Shown here: one piece after another, positions 7,804-15,217 of the stretch
How the letters are laid out: each line of letters opens with the position of its first letter
Position numbering within the stretch: the stretch's first letter is position 1
Source: Ruthenibacterium avium
GTDB lineage: Bacteria > Bacillota > Clostridia > Oscillospirales > Ruminococcaceae
Assembly: GCA_019118905.1 (NCBI GenBank)
Contig: DWYA01000054.1
Span: 60,728-124,727, forward strand
Direction of reading: 5' to 3'
DNA length: 64,000 nt
Notes under the pieces: generated by a model
Database searches by the model: none
What the model was told of the DNA's origin: nothing
Seen by the model: only the letters and a program-made list of their open reading frames with translations
Program-made: the position numbers and the translations under genes

Positions 7804-9327
7804 ATGGCTAAAAAACCTTTACTTTTGTGCATTTTGGATGGCTTCGGCTGGGTTCCCGACCAAATCTACGGCAACGCCATTGTCGCCGCCAAAAAACCGA
7901 ACATTGACAAGCTGTTTGCCAGCTACCCGTACACCACCATCGGCGCTTCCGGCATGGATGTCGGTTTGCCCGATGGCCAGATGGGCAACAGCGAGGTGGG
8001 TCATACCAACATCGGCGCCGGTCGCATTGTGTATCAGGAATTGACCCGCATCACCAAAGCCATTCAGGACGGCGATTTCTTCAAAAACGAAGCGCTGGTT
8101 GGCGCTTGCAAAGCCGCAAAAGAAAACGGCAAAGCGCTGCACCTGATTGGTCTGCTGTCCAGCGGCGGCGTTCACAGCCACAACGAGCACCTGTATGGCC
8201 TGTTGGAGCTGGCAAAGCGCGAGGGCTTGACCGAAGTGTACATTCATGCCATCACCGACGGCCGCGATGTGCCGCCCAGCTCTGCAAAAGACTTTGTGGC
8301 TGATTTGGAGGCAAAATGTGCTTCCATTGGCGTAGGCAAAATTGCAACTTTGTCCGGCCGTTACTATGCAATGGACCGCGACAACCGCTGGGAGCGTGTG
8401 GAAGCCGCTTATGCCGCTATGGTATACGGCGAGGGCAACCACGGCACCCCGGCTGAGATTGTGGAGAAATCCTATGCCGAGAATGTAACCGACGAGTTCA
8501 TTGTGCCTTCCGTTACCTGTGAGGGTGGCCGCATCAGCGCGGGCGACAGCGTGGTGTTCTTCAACTTCCGCCCGGACCGTGCCCGCGAAATCACCCGCAC
8601 CTTTGTGGATCCCGACTTCAACGGCTTTACCCGCAAAAACGGCTTCTTCCCCGTTCACTACGTCTGCTTTACCCAGTACGACGCTACCATGCCGAATGTT
8701 GAAGTGGCCTTTAAGCCGCAGAGCTTGACCAACGTGATGGGCGAGTATCTGGCCAAAAACGGCAAGACTCAGCTGCGCATTGCGGAAACCGAGAAGTATG
8801 CACACGTAACGTTCTTCTTTAACGGCGGCGTTGAGGCTGCTTTTGAGGGCGAGGACCGCGCACTGATTAACAGCCCGAAGGTTGCCACCTATGACTTGCA
8901 GCCGGAAATGAGCGCTTACGAAGTGGCTGACGAGTGCGTTGCACGCATCGAAAGCGACAAGTATGACGTCATCATTTTGAACTTTGCCAACTGCGATATG
9001 GTTGGCCACACCGGCGTATTTGATGCCGCTGTTAAGGCTGTGGAAGCAGTAGACGCTTGCGCAGGCAAAGTCATTGACGCTGTTTTGGCAAAGGGCGGCG
9101 CGGTTCTGCTGACCGCTGACCACGGCAATGCCGACCAGATGTATGACCCGGACCCCGAGCATCCCTTCACGGCACACACCACCAACCCGGTTCCGTTCCT
9201 CGTGGCCGGTCTTGGCGACGTTTCGCTGCGCAAGGGCGGTGTCTTGGCAGACATTGCTCCCACCATGCTGAAGATTCTCGAGCTGCCTCAGCCCGAAGAA
9301 ATGACCGGCAAAAGCATTATCGAATAA
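7804..9327 (+). CDS. gpmI: 2,3-bisphosphoglycerate-independent phosphoglycerate mutase
   Basis: This 507-residue enzyme converts 3-phosphoglycerate to 2-phosphoglycerate. It has the two-domain alkaline-phosphatase-superfamily structure. The N-terminal metal ligand lies in LLCILDGFGW, the phosphoserine nucleophile in QMGNSEVGHTNIGAGR, and the C-terminal metal-binding block is LTADHGNADQM. Further family signatures are ITDGRDVPP, NFRPDRAREITR and the final NPVPFLV block. I start at the ATG of MAKKPLLL; AGAAAGGA lies about 12 bases upstream. The ORF is open further upstream but that part overlaps the intergenic hairpin. It is the third gene of the glycolytic run and ends at a strong terminator. 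Confidence 0.97.
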   Translation: MAKKPLLLCILDGFGWVPDQIYGNAIVAAKKPNIDKLFASYPYTTIGASGMDVGLPDGQMGNSEVGHTNIGAGRIVYQELTRITKAIQDGDFFKNEALVGACKAAKENGKALHLIGLLSSGGVHSHNEHLYGLLELAKREGLTEVYIHAITDGRDVPPSSAKDFVADLEAKCASIGVGKIATLSGRYYAMDRDNRWERVEAAYAAMVYGEGNHGTPAEIVEKSYAENVTDEFIVPSVTCEGGRISAGDSVVFFNFRPDRAREITRTFVDPDFNGFTRKNGFFPVHYVCFTQYDATMPNVEVAFKPQSLTNVMGEYLAKNGKTQLRIAETEKYAHVTFFFNGGVEAAFEGEDRALINSPKVATYDLQPEMSAYEVADECVARIESDKYDVIILNFANCDMVGHTGVFDAAVKAVEAVDACAGKVIDAVLAKGGAVLLTADHGNADQMYDPDPEHPFTAHTTNPVPFLVAGLGDVSLRKGGVLADIAPTMLKILELPQPEEMTGKSIIE

Positions 9328-9340
9328 GATTCGCCATCAA

Positions 9341-9379
9341 AAGGCGCCGCAGGGCTCATCTTTGCGGCGCCTTTTTTCA
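9341..9379 (+). terminator. Intrinsic terminator after gpmI
   Basis: An 11-bp stem (AAGGCGCCGCA/TGCGGCGCCTT) is followed by TTTT. It ends the glycolytic run. Confidence 0.92.
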
Positions 9380-9415
9380 TAAAAAAAGCACGTCGAAATA
9401 TCAAGGAGAGTTTCC

Positions 9416-10201
9416 ATGACTTTAGCGGAAAAACAAGCGCTGGCAGACAAAATTGCCGACATCGCCAAACAAGCAGGCAAGATGATTGCCGAAACAAAAG
9501 CCACACATGTGGCGCAAAAAAGCAGTGTTGCGGATGTTGTCACCGATATGGACTTAAAAAGCCAGCAATTCATTATTCAAAAATGTGCCAAACTGCTGCC
9601 GGACAGCTCTTTTTTGGCCGAGGAGGAAGGCCGACAGACGATTGGCGCGGGATTTACCTGGGTGATCGACCCCATTGACGGAACTACGAATTATATGTAC
9701 CAGTATCAGCACTCTTGTGTTTCCATTGCGCTGTATGAACACGGCCACGCCTTAATCGGCGTTGTTTATAACCCCTATTTAGACGAGTGCTTTCTGGCAG
9801 TTGACGAATGTCAAAGCACCTGCAACGGTGTGCCGATTCACGTCAGCGAAAATGCGATGTCGGAGGGGCTGGTTTTAATTGGAACCTCTCCGTATCACAA
9901 GCATTTAGCAGACCAAAGCTTTTCCGTGTTTAAACGCCTCTTTTTGGCTGCTCGGGATTTGCGCCGCAGCGGAAGTGCTGCGCTCGACTTATGTTATGTT
10001 GCATCCGGCCGTGCAGACGCCTTTTATGAAGCCATTTTGCAGCCATGGGACTACGCAGCCGGGCTGCTCATTTTGCAGCAGGCGGGCGGAATGACACAAG
10101 CGGATACTCCCGATGCCTTCACGAAACTTCAGCCCACTGGTGTTCTTTGCTCCAACGCCGTTTGTCATGAAGACTTTTGCCGCCTTGTCCAACAGGATTG
10201 A
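9416..10201 (+). CDS. Inositol monophosphatase family protein
   Basis: This 261-residue Mg-dependent phosphatase carries both family signatures: the metal-binding WVIDPIDGTTNY (about residues 81-92) and the C-terminal WDYAAGLLILQQAGG (about 204-218). An upstream acidic residue cluster, AEEEG (about 68-72), supplies a further metal ligand. The ATG follows AAGGAGAG by six bases. Bacterial members act on inositol-1-phosphate, fructose-1,6-bisphosphate, histidinol phosphate or adenosine bisphosphate, and sequence alone does not separate them. No inositol, histidine or sulfate-assimilation genes lie beside it. It is downstream of the gpmI terminator and appears to be monocistronic. Confidence 0.9.
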   Translation: MTLAEKQALADKIADIAKQAGKMIAETKATHVAQKSSVADVVTDMDLKSQQFIIQKCAKLLPDSSFLAEEEGRQTIGAGFTWVIDPIDGTTNYMYQYQHSCVSIALYEHGHALIGVVYNPYLDECFLAVDECQSTCNGVPIHVSENAMSEGLVLIGTSPYHKHLADQSFSVFKRLFLAARDLRRSGSAALDLCYVASGRADAFYEAILQPWDYAAGLLILQQAGGMTQADTPDAFTKLQPTGVLCSNAVCHEDFCRLVQQD

Positions 10202-10269
10202 GCTTCGGGCCGCTCATCAGATTTCCATTTCTCCTAAATGATGGTAAAAAGTGCCATTCTTTTGCCGAC

Positions 10270-10297
10270 TTTACCTAAAGTTTACATGAAGTTTACC
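10270..10297 (+). promoter_or_regulatory. Pho box (three TTTAC repeats, 11-bp period)
   Basis: TTTACC (10270), TTTACA (10281) and TTTACC (10292) are spaced exactly 11 bp apart. The Bacillus PhoP Pho box is a direct repeat of TT(A/T/C)ACA with 5-base spacers, so the match is close. A possible -10 (TAGTAT, 10307-10312) follows. It lies upstream of a Na/Pi transporter, which makes phosphate-starvation control by a PhoP-type regulator likely. No phoPR genes are in the window. Confidence 0.72.
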
Positions 10298-10384
10298 GGA
10301 TGGCGATAGTATGTGTCATTTATTTTATGTTATTGTAAAATAAAGCTAAAAACGCACGAGAAGAGTGTGAAAAATAAACATCAC

Positions 10385-10496
10385 GCTGTGTGCCTCATGT
10401 ACACAGCACAGATAACAACACAGGAATGTTCCGGGTAAAATCTCAGCGCCAGCGCTGAGTGGGTTTTGCGCCTCTTTGGGTTTCCTGTGTTTTTTT
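10385..10496 (+). promoter_or_regulatory. Structured 5' leader with terminator-like outer stem
   Basis: Three hairpins can be drawn. The first is GCTGTGT/ACACAGC (10385-10407). The second is CTCAGCGC/GCGCTGAG with a CA loop (10442-10459), flanked by AAAA and TTTT. The third is a long-range pair, ACACAGGAA (10418-10426) with TTCCTGTGT (10482-10490), followed at once by TTTTTT. The last would be an intrinsic terminator closing a folded domain, 50 bases before the transporter start. I do not recognise a known riboswitch class. It could also be the 3' end of a small RNA. Confidence 0.5.
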
Positions 10497-10543
10497 CTGG
10501 GGTGTCTTTTGCATTCCCTCCAACAGCTTAAAGGAGAATTGTT

Positions 10544-12208
10544 GTGAAATTTAGTGACATTATGGGACTTTTAGGCGGCCTTGCCCTATTTTTGTATGGT
10601 ATGCAAATGATGGGCAGCGGCTTGGAAGCCGCCGCCGGCAACCGCATGAAACAAATTTTGGAAAAGCTGACGGCCAATCGTTTTTTAGGTGTGGCCATCG
10701 GCGCTATCATCACCGCTGTCATTCAGTCCTCCTCGGCCACGACGGTTATGGTGGTAGGCTTTGTCAACTCCGGCATGATGACGCTGCGCCAGGCCGTTTG
10801 GATCATCATGGGTGCCAATATCGGCACCACGATTACCGGCCAGCTGATTACGCTCGATGTAGGTGAACTGGCGCCGCTGTTTGCTTTCATCGGTGTGGCG
10901 CTTGTGGTGTTTTTCAAAAATCCGCAAACACGCCATTGGGGACAAATCGTTGCCGGCCTCGGCGTTCTGTTTATCGGCATGGAAATGATGAGCAGTGCGA
11001 TGATGCCGCTGCGTGATTCCGAAGCGTTTGTGTCTTTGATGACCCGTTTTTCCAACCCGATTCTCGGCATTTTGGCCGGTGCTGTCTTTACGGCTGTCAT
11101 TCAGTCCTCCTCGGCTTCTGTCGGTATTTTGCAAGCCTTGGCCAAGAGCGGCGTTATCAATTTGGGCGGCGCAGTTTATGTCTTGTTCGGCCAAAATATC
11201 GGCACTTGTATTACAGCTGTTTTGGCTTCCATCGGCACCAGCCGCAGCGCAAAACGCGCCACAATTATCCACCTGCTGTTCAACATCATCGGCACCATAA
11301 TTTTCACCATTTTGTGTATGCTGACACCGCTTACCAGCTGGATGGAAATGCTGACGCCCGGCAATCCCACCGCGCAAATCGCCAATATGCACACCTTGTT
11401 TAACATTGTTACTACCATCCTTTTGCTTCCGTTTGGTTCTATGCTGGCAACCTTGGCACAAAAAATTCTGCCCGAGCTTCCCAGCGAGAGCGAGGACGAG
11501 CATCACTTGGCGTTCTTGCCCGCAAAATCTGCGCGTGACTACCGCATCGGCGGCAGCGCCATTGCCACCAACAGCTTGTGGCGTGAATGGGAGCGTATGC
11601 TGGGCATGGTGAAAAAGAATGTTGACGCCAGCTTTGATGCTGTTTTGCAGAAAAAGCCCCAAATGATTGAAGAAGTAGAAGAACGCGAAGAATATATCGA
11701 CTATCTGAATAAAGAGCTTGCCTCCTATATCACGAATGTCATCGCCTATGAAAGCAACGAGGAAGACTCTGCCTTCATTGGTGCATTGTTCAAAGCAACA
11801 TCCGACTTGGAGCGCATTGGCGACCACGCCATGAACATTTGCGGCTATACAAAGCGCATGGAAGAAAAACGCCTCAGTTTTTCCGAGGTTGCACAGCAAG
11901 AAATCCTTTCCATGAAGGAGACAGCACTTTCTGCTTTGAAATTGGTCACACATCCCGGACTTTCGTCGGAGGAACGTTTGGTAAAAATTGCGGCGGTGGA
12001 ACAAAAAATTGACGACATGACAACACAATATCGTCAAAACCAAATTGACCGCATGAAGGAAGGCACTTGCAGCAATGAAGCCTGTGTGCTTTATTCCGAA
12101 ATGCTTACCGACTTTGAGCGCATCGGTGACCATGTGCTGAACTTGGGACAACAGCTGTCCTTCACCCGCTTTTTAACCCATCCCGAAACGGAACCCGTCA
12201 CTGTTTAA
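10544..12208 (+). CDS. Na+/phosphate cotransporter family protein with PhoU-like domain
   Basis: This 554-residue protein starts with GTG behind a strong AAGGAGAA. The N-terminal membrane domain (about 1-310) contains the duplicated Na/Pi signature: TAVIQSSSATTVMVVGF and TAVIQSSSASVGIL. The C-terminal cytoplasmic part (about 340-540) is helical and PhoU-like, with paired blocks LERIGDHAMNICGY and FERIGDHVLNLGQ that ligate metal in PhoU. Family members (NptA, YjbB) import or balance phosphate. The upstream Pho box and structured leader support phosphate-dependent control. It stands alone between terminators. Confidence 0.93.
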   Translation: MKFSDIMGLLGGLALFLYGMQMMGSGLEAAAGNRMKQILEKLTANRFLGVAIGAIITAVIQSSSATTVMVVGFVNSGMMTLRQAVWIIMGANIGTTITGQLITLDVGELAPLFAFIGVALVVFFKNPQTRHWGQIVAGLGVLFIGMEMMSSAMMPLRDSEAFVSLMTRFSNPILGILAGAVFTAVIQSSSASVGILQALAKSGVINLGGAVYVLFGQNIGTCITAVLASIGTSRSAKRATIIHLLFNIIGTIIFTILCMLTPLTSWMEMLTPGNPTAQIANMHTLFNIVTTILLLPFGSMLATLAQKILPELPSESEDEHHLAFLPAKSARDYRIGGSAIATNSLWREWERMLGMVKKNVDASFDAVLQKKPQMIEEVEEREEYIDYLNKELASYITNVIAYESNEEDSAFIGALFKATSDLERIGDHAMNICGYTKRMEEKRLSFSEVAQQEILSMKETALSALKLVTHPGLSSEERLVKIAAVEQKIDDMTTQYRQNQIDRMKEGTCSNEACVLYSEMLTDFERIGDHVLNLGQQLSFTRFLTHPETEPVTV

Positions 12209-12212
12209 ACAA

Positions 12213-12254
12213 AAAACGCCCCGCTTTTGCTTAAAGGCAAAAGCGGGGCGTTTT
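12213..12254. terminator. Bidirectional intrinsic terminator
   Basis: An 18-bp perfect stem (AAAACGCCCCGCTTTTGC and its complement) with a 6-base loop carries T tracts on both strands. It separates the convergent Na/Pi transporter and ECF sigma operon. Confidence 0.93.
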
Positions 12255-12269
12255 ACGTTATGATGCTAT

Positions 12270-13007
12270 TTATGATACAGAAGGAACACCGGGAACCTCT
12301 TTATCCGCCGGTTCCGATTCGGTACTAAATTCCTCTTTTAGTGCTTGCTGCACCGCATCATTTTCTTCTTGTGACATGGCAAAAATCTGGTCAATGTCTA
12401 CAATAGGCTGTTCTTGCTCGGCAGCCTGTGGGGCGGGCGCAGGCGCCGAAGGCGGCATATCAACAGACGGTGCAGACGGCTGAACGCTTCCCTGAAACGA
12501 AACATAGTCCTCTTGCTGGGGCGTTTTCAGCAAATAAATTCCTGCGCCCACCAGCAGTGCCGCCACCACCAGCGTGGGCAGCCCATATAAGAAATTGCTC
12601 AGCCAAACGATGCCAAAGCTGTGTGCAATCTCCCACAGCGTGGGCGCTACAAAGTTGTTGTAAAGCGCGTAAGCGCCAATGCCAATCAATACCCATCCGA
12701 ACAGGCCGTGCTTGCTCTCCAGCAAATGCTTCCAATTTTGGCCCATAAACCAAGAGACGTCAAACATCATAGCATCGGGTTTTGGCACATCTTGATTTCG
12801 CAAATTGAAGGTATCGAAAAAGGCATATGCCCAAATCACGGGCAAAAACAGCAAAAATACCTCATTGTTGAAAAAGCCCACCATAAAACAATCGGCAACG
12901 GCAATCAGCATCAGCGACAAGCCTCGCTTCATATATCCCAAGTACATTTGCCCGGCTCCAAAAGCGCATGCGGCCACCCACGTTAACAAAACATTTTTTC
13001 TTTTCAT
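12270..13007 (-). CDS. Membrane protein of the ECF sigma operon
   Basis: This 245-residue protein of unknown function starts behind AGGAGGAG. The N-terminus (KRKNVLLTWVAACAFGAGQMYLGY) resembles the TM2-domain type, with hydrophobic segments at about 6-24, 28-45 and 48-62. Two more segments follow at about 105-122 and 140-165. The last 70 residues are proline- and acidic-rich (PSAPAPAPQAA, VDIDQIFAMSQEE) and presumably cytoplasmic. It is the third gene after a sigma factor and its anti-sigma factor. It may help sense or transmit the envelope signal, but that is inferred only from the operon. The length does not match a named family I know. Confidence 0.75.
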   Translation of the reverse strand: MKRKNVLLTWVAACAFGAGQMYLGYMKRGLSLMLIAVADCFMVGFFNNEVFLLFLPVIWAYAFFDTFNLRNQDVPKPDAMMFDVSWFMGQNWKHLLESKHGLFGWVLIGIGAYALYNNFVAPTLWEIAHSFGIVWLSNFLYGLPTLVVAALLVGAGIYLLKTPQQEDYVSFQGSVQPSAPSVDMPPSAPAPAPQAAEQEQPIVDIDQIFAMSQEENDAVQQALKEEFSTESEPADKEVPGVPSVS

Positions 13008-13037
13008 TTCAATCGCTCCTCCTGTCAACAAGCGCAT

Positions 13038-13490
13038 TCATCGTGCATCATGATTGGAAAACAGCTGGCCCAGCGCATCCTGAATGGCTTGCTGACTGTC
13101 CGAAACAAAATTTCCCACACGGGCGCTGACGGTCATCGAATTTTGCGGGCCATCCAAATGCCGCATCCCGCGCTGCGGCAAAAAGTAATTAAAAAATCCG
13201 GTTCCCCACAAAGTCAGCGCCAAACACGCAGCCACAGCGGCCACGGCGTAGCGGTTCACCGTCAGGCAAAGCACACGCCGGCGAATCTTCTGCCAAATGG
13301 TGTCCTGCATCGGGCGCGGCGGGGCCAACCAAGTATCCTCGGTAAGGCGCTGTGTATATTCCAGCAGACAAGCATCACAAAAACTCAAATGCTCTGCCGC
13401 CTCCAAACTTTGCATTTCATCGAGCGTACCGGCAACAAGGGCATCCAATCCCTCTTTTGACAAATGACCATTTTCTAAAAACAGATTCAT
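13038..13490 (-). CDS. Anti-sigma factor with zinc-binding ZAS motif
   Basis: This 150-residue single-pass membrane protein overlaps the sigma-factor stop by ATGA, so the two are translationally coupled. Near residue 33 it has HLSFCDAC, the His-x3-Cys-x2-Cys core of ZAS-type anti-sigma factors, preceded by LDEMQSLEAAE. One transmembrane helix follows at about 79-100 (AVAAVAACLALTLWG). The extracytoplasmic tail is short, about 50 residues, with no recognised domain. By family, the cytoplasmic N-terminus should bind and hold the sigma factor encoded next to it. Release on a stress signal is inferred. Confidence 0.85.
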   Translation of the reverse strand: MNLFLENGHLSKEGLDALVAGTLDEMQSLEAAEHLSFCDACLLEYTQRLTEDTWLAPPRPMQDTIWQKIRRRVLCLTVNRYAVAAVAACLALTLWGTGFFNYFLPQRGMRHLDGPQNSMTVSARVGNFVSDSQQAIQDALGQLFSNHDAR

Positions 13491-14005
13491 TTTGGATGTC
13501 CTCCTTTTTGAATGACTTTTTGCAGCATCTGCCTTGCGCGGTAAAGCTGCGTATGTACTGTTTTGGGCGGGCGATCCAGTTTTTTTGCAATTTCTTCCAC
13601 TGTGTTTTCCTGCAAAAAAAATAGCACCGAAACTTGGTGATAAGGTTCCTTTAAGTCTAAAACCGCTTTTCGGATTTCTTCGACCCCTTCTTTTGATAAG
13701 GTTTGCTGTTCCGGTAAGGGGGCGATGTCTATGGCAGTTGCCAAAGGCCCTTCGTCGCTGTCCACCGCCTGTACCCGCCGGTAATACGCGCTTTTTAAAT
13801 AGTCCTTTGCTTTATTGGCCGCAATGCGTGCCAGCCACGGCTTATAGCTTTCCGGCTTGCAGTCCTCGCGGTGAAGATATGCCGATAAAAAGGTTTCCTG
13901 CGTTAAATCCTGCGCCGTTTCCGGGCTGTGGACAAATTGCAGACAAATGGTATAAACAAACCGTTCGTACTGACGCACAACATCAGAAAATTCCTGTCGG
14001 TTCAT
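13487..14005 (-). CDS. ECF-type RNA polymerase sigma factor
   Basis: This 172-residue group IV sigma factor starts behind AAAGGGGGG. Region 2 spans about 8-75, with QLFVHSPETAQDLTQETF-like core residues (AQDLTQETFLSAY) for core RNA polymerase and -10 binding. Region 4 spans about 110-165 and includes the helix-turn-helix VEEIAKKLDRPPKTVHTQLY for -35 recognition. Regions 1.1 and 3 are absent, as expected for ECF. It is first of a three-gene operon with its ZAS anti-sigma and a membrane protein. I could not identify a confident ECF promoter upstream for autoregulation. The signal and regulon are unknown. Confidence 0.92.
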   Translation of the reverse strand: MNRQEFSDVVRQYERFVYTICLQFVHSPETAQDLTQETFLSAYLHREDCKPESYKPWLARIAANKAKDYLKSAYYRRVQAVDSDEGPLATAIDIAPLPEQQTLSKEGVEEIRKAVLDLKEPYHQVSVLFFLQENTVEEIAKKLDRPPKTVHTQLYRARQMLQKVIQKGGHPK

Positions 14006-14287
14006 CCGCAGCCCCCCTTTCTTCGTTTTGCGTCAAGCGCAAAAACTTCTGCGGCGGCTGCGCCGTGCCTCATCGGCCCCAAGCACTTCAACCCTGCATT
14101 CCTTTGTTTTCCGCTTTCGCCGCTCACTCATCGGCCTTTCAGTTATATAACGTTTTTCAAGCAAGAGTTTCTTCAAAAAATTTTAAGAAAATTCATTTTT
14201 CTTTTTAAAAGTATATCATATAAAACGCATGGCGGCGAGCAGCCTTTTACTCCCCACAAAAATCTTTTTTCTTTTTTCAAAAAAGTG
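14006..14287. other. Intergenic region between divergent ECF operon and tRNA-Tyr
   Basis: About 280 bases with no supported gene. It must hold the sigma-operon promoter on the minus strand; TATATAAC at 14142-14149 is the only obvious A/T box. I see nothing else. Confidence 0.4.
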
Positions 14288-14319
14288 TTGACAAATATAA
14301 AATCTCGTGGTAATATAAT
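14288..14319 (+). promoter_or_regulatory. Promoter of tRNA-Tyr
   Basis: TTGACA (14288-14293) is followed by TAATATAAT, giving -10 choices of TAATAT (17-base spacer) or TATAAT (20-base spacer). The surrounding bases TTCAAAAAAGTGTTGACAA recur in front of the tRNA-Lys gene. Confidence 0.75.
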
Positions 14320-14356
14320 AAAGCACTCACGAGTGCTGAAAAACAAAAGCGATTAT

Positions 14357-14442
14357 GGGAGAATTCCCGAGTGGCCAATGGGGGCAGACTGTAAATCTGT
14401 TGCGTAATCGCTTCGATGGTTCGAATCCATCTTCTCCCACCA
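14357..14442 (+). tRNA. tRNA-Tyr (anticodon GTA), long variable arm
   Basis: The acceptor arm GGGAGAA pairs with TTCTCCC at 14432-14438, and A-CCA is encoded. The anticodon stem/loop is GCAGA-CTGTAAA-TCTGT, with GTA in the wobble-to-third positions. A class II variable arm follows (TGCGTAATCGC), then the T-arm GATGGTTCGAATCCATC. The 86-nt length including CCA fits tyrosine tRNA. Confidence 0.97.
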
Positions 14443-14443
14443 A

Positions 14444-14472
14444 AACCCGAACGTGAAAACGTTCGGGTTTTT
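14444..14472 (+). terminator. Terminator of tRNA-Tyr
   Basis: AACCCGAACG/CGTTCGGGTT with a 6-base loop, then TTTTCTTTTTT. Confidence 0.92.
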
Positions 14473-14480
14473 CTTTTTTC

Positions 14481-14522
14481 AAAAAGCGGCACAGCGCCAT
14501 GGTTGGCACTGTGCCGCTTTTT
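14481..14522 (-). terminator. Terminator of the GT2/deacetylase operon
   Basis: AAAAAGCGGCACAG/CTGTGCCGCTTTTT forms a 14-bp stem with a 14-base loop. Read on the minus strand it ends in TTTTTGAAAAAAG directly after the deacetylase stop. Confidence 0.85.
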
Positions 14523-15217
14523 TATCCGCGATAATGGTTCATTTGGGTACATGTAACAAATTGAAAGCCTTTCTCCCGCAGTGCGGGCAGCAGCGTTTTC
14601 AGCGCTTGAACGGTTTCCTTATTATCGTCGTGAAACACAATGACGTCTCCATCCTCCACCTGATCCAAAACGGTCTCGCAAATGAGTTGGGCGTCAGCAT
14701 TGGTGCGCCAGTCCATGCTGTCAATCGTCCAAAGCTGCAATGGCTTGCCCGCCGCTTTTTCCGTTTTCTCGGTGTAAAAACCATACGGCGGCCGCACCAA
14801 AGCAACCTTGACATCTGGAACAATCTTTTCCAGCTTCTTTTCCATGCCATACAATTCGTATTGCACTTCAAAATCACTCAGCTTTGTTAAATCGGGATGG
14901 GTGTCGGTATGGTTGCCGATTTCATGGCCTGCACTCACCATTTCTTCTACCAGCAATTGGTTATCGTTCAGCCGTTCTCCCAGAAGAAAAAACGTTGCTC
15001 GTGCATCGTTTTCATACAACAAATCCAGCACTTGCGGCGTCCATGTTCCGTCCGGGCCATCGTCAAAGGTGAGGGCCACCATCGGCTTTGTTGGGTTGAT
15101 TTGTGCGTCAATCGGCGTTCGTCGGACACGGCTTCCCGCTCCAAACACCAAAGCGCCCGCGATGGCAGCAATCACAAAAAAGAGCCCAACGGCAAACAAT
15201 ATATTTTTTCGTTTCAT
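14522..15217 (-). CDS. Polysaccharide deacetylase (CE4/NodB domain)
   Basis: This 231-residue protein has an N-terminal signal anchor (about 6-27, ILFAVGLFFVIAAIAG). The NodB motifs are in order: VALTFDDGPDGTW (general base and metal Asp), HEIGNHTDTHPDL (metal His pair), RPPYGF, and IDSMDWR, with VIVFHDD near the end. The start is fixed by an ATGA overlap with the upstream glycosyltransferase and by AGGGGG upstream. Family members remove N-acetyl groups from chitin-like, PNAG-like or peptidoglycan glycans outside the cell. Coupling to a processive GT2 synthase suggests it trims the polymer that enzyme makes. The polymer is not identified. Confidence 0.93.
   Translation of the reverse strand: MKRKNILFAVGLFFVIAAIAGALVFGAGSRVRRTPIDAQINPTKPMVALTFDDGPDGTWTPQVLDLLYENDARATFFLLGERLNDNQLLVEEMVSAGHEIGNHTDTHPDLTKLSDFEVQYELYGMEKKLEKIVPDVKVALVRPPYGFYTEKTEKAAGKPLQLWTIDSMDWRTNADAQLICETVLDQVEDGDVIVFHDDNKETVQALKTLLPALREKGFQFVTCTQMNHYRG

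Noticed and set aside
10685..12151. 488-codon open frame antisense to the Na/Pi transporter
   Set aside because: It is rich in His, Cys, Gln and Asn with no domain. The sense frame has full family motifs.
13534..14407. Plus-strand ORFs of 224 and 159 codons across the sigma gene and its upstream region
   Set aside because: They are antisense to the sigma factor or run into the tRNA-Tyr gene, with no start signal.
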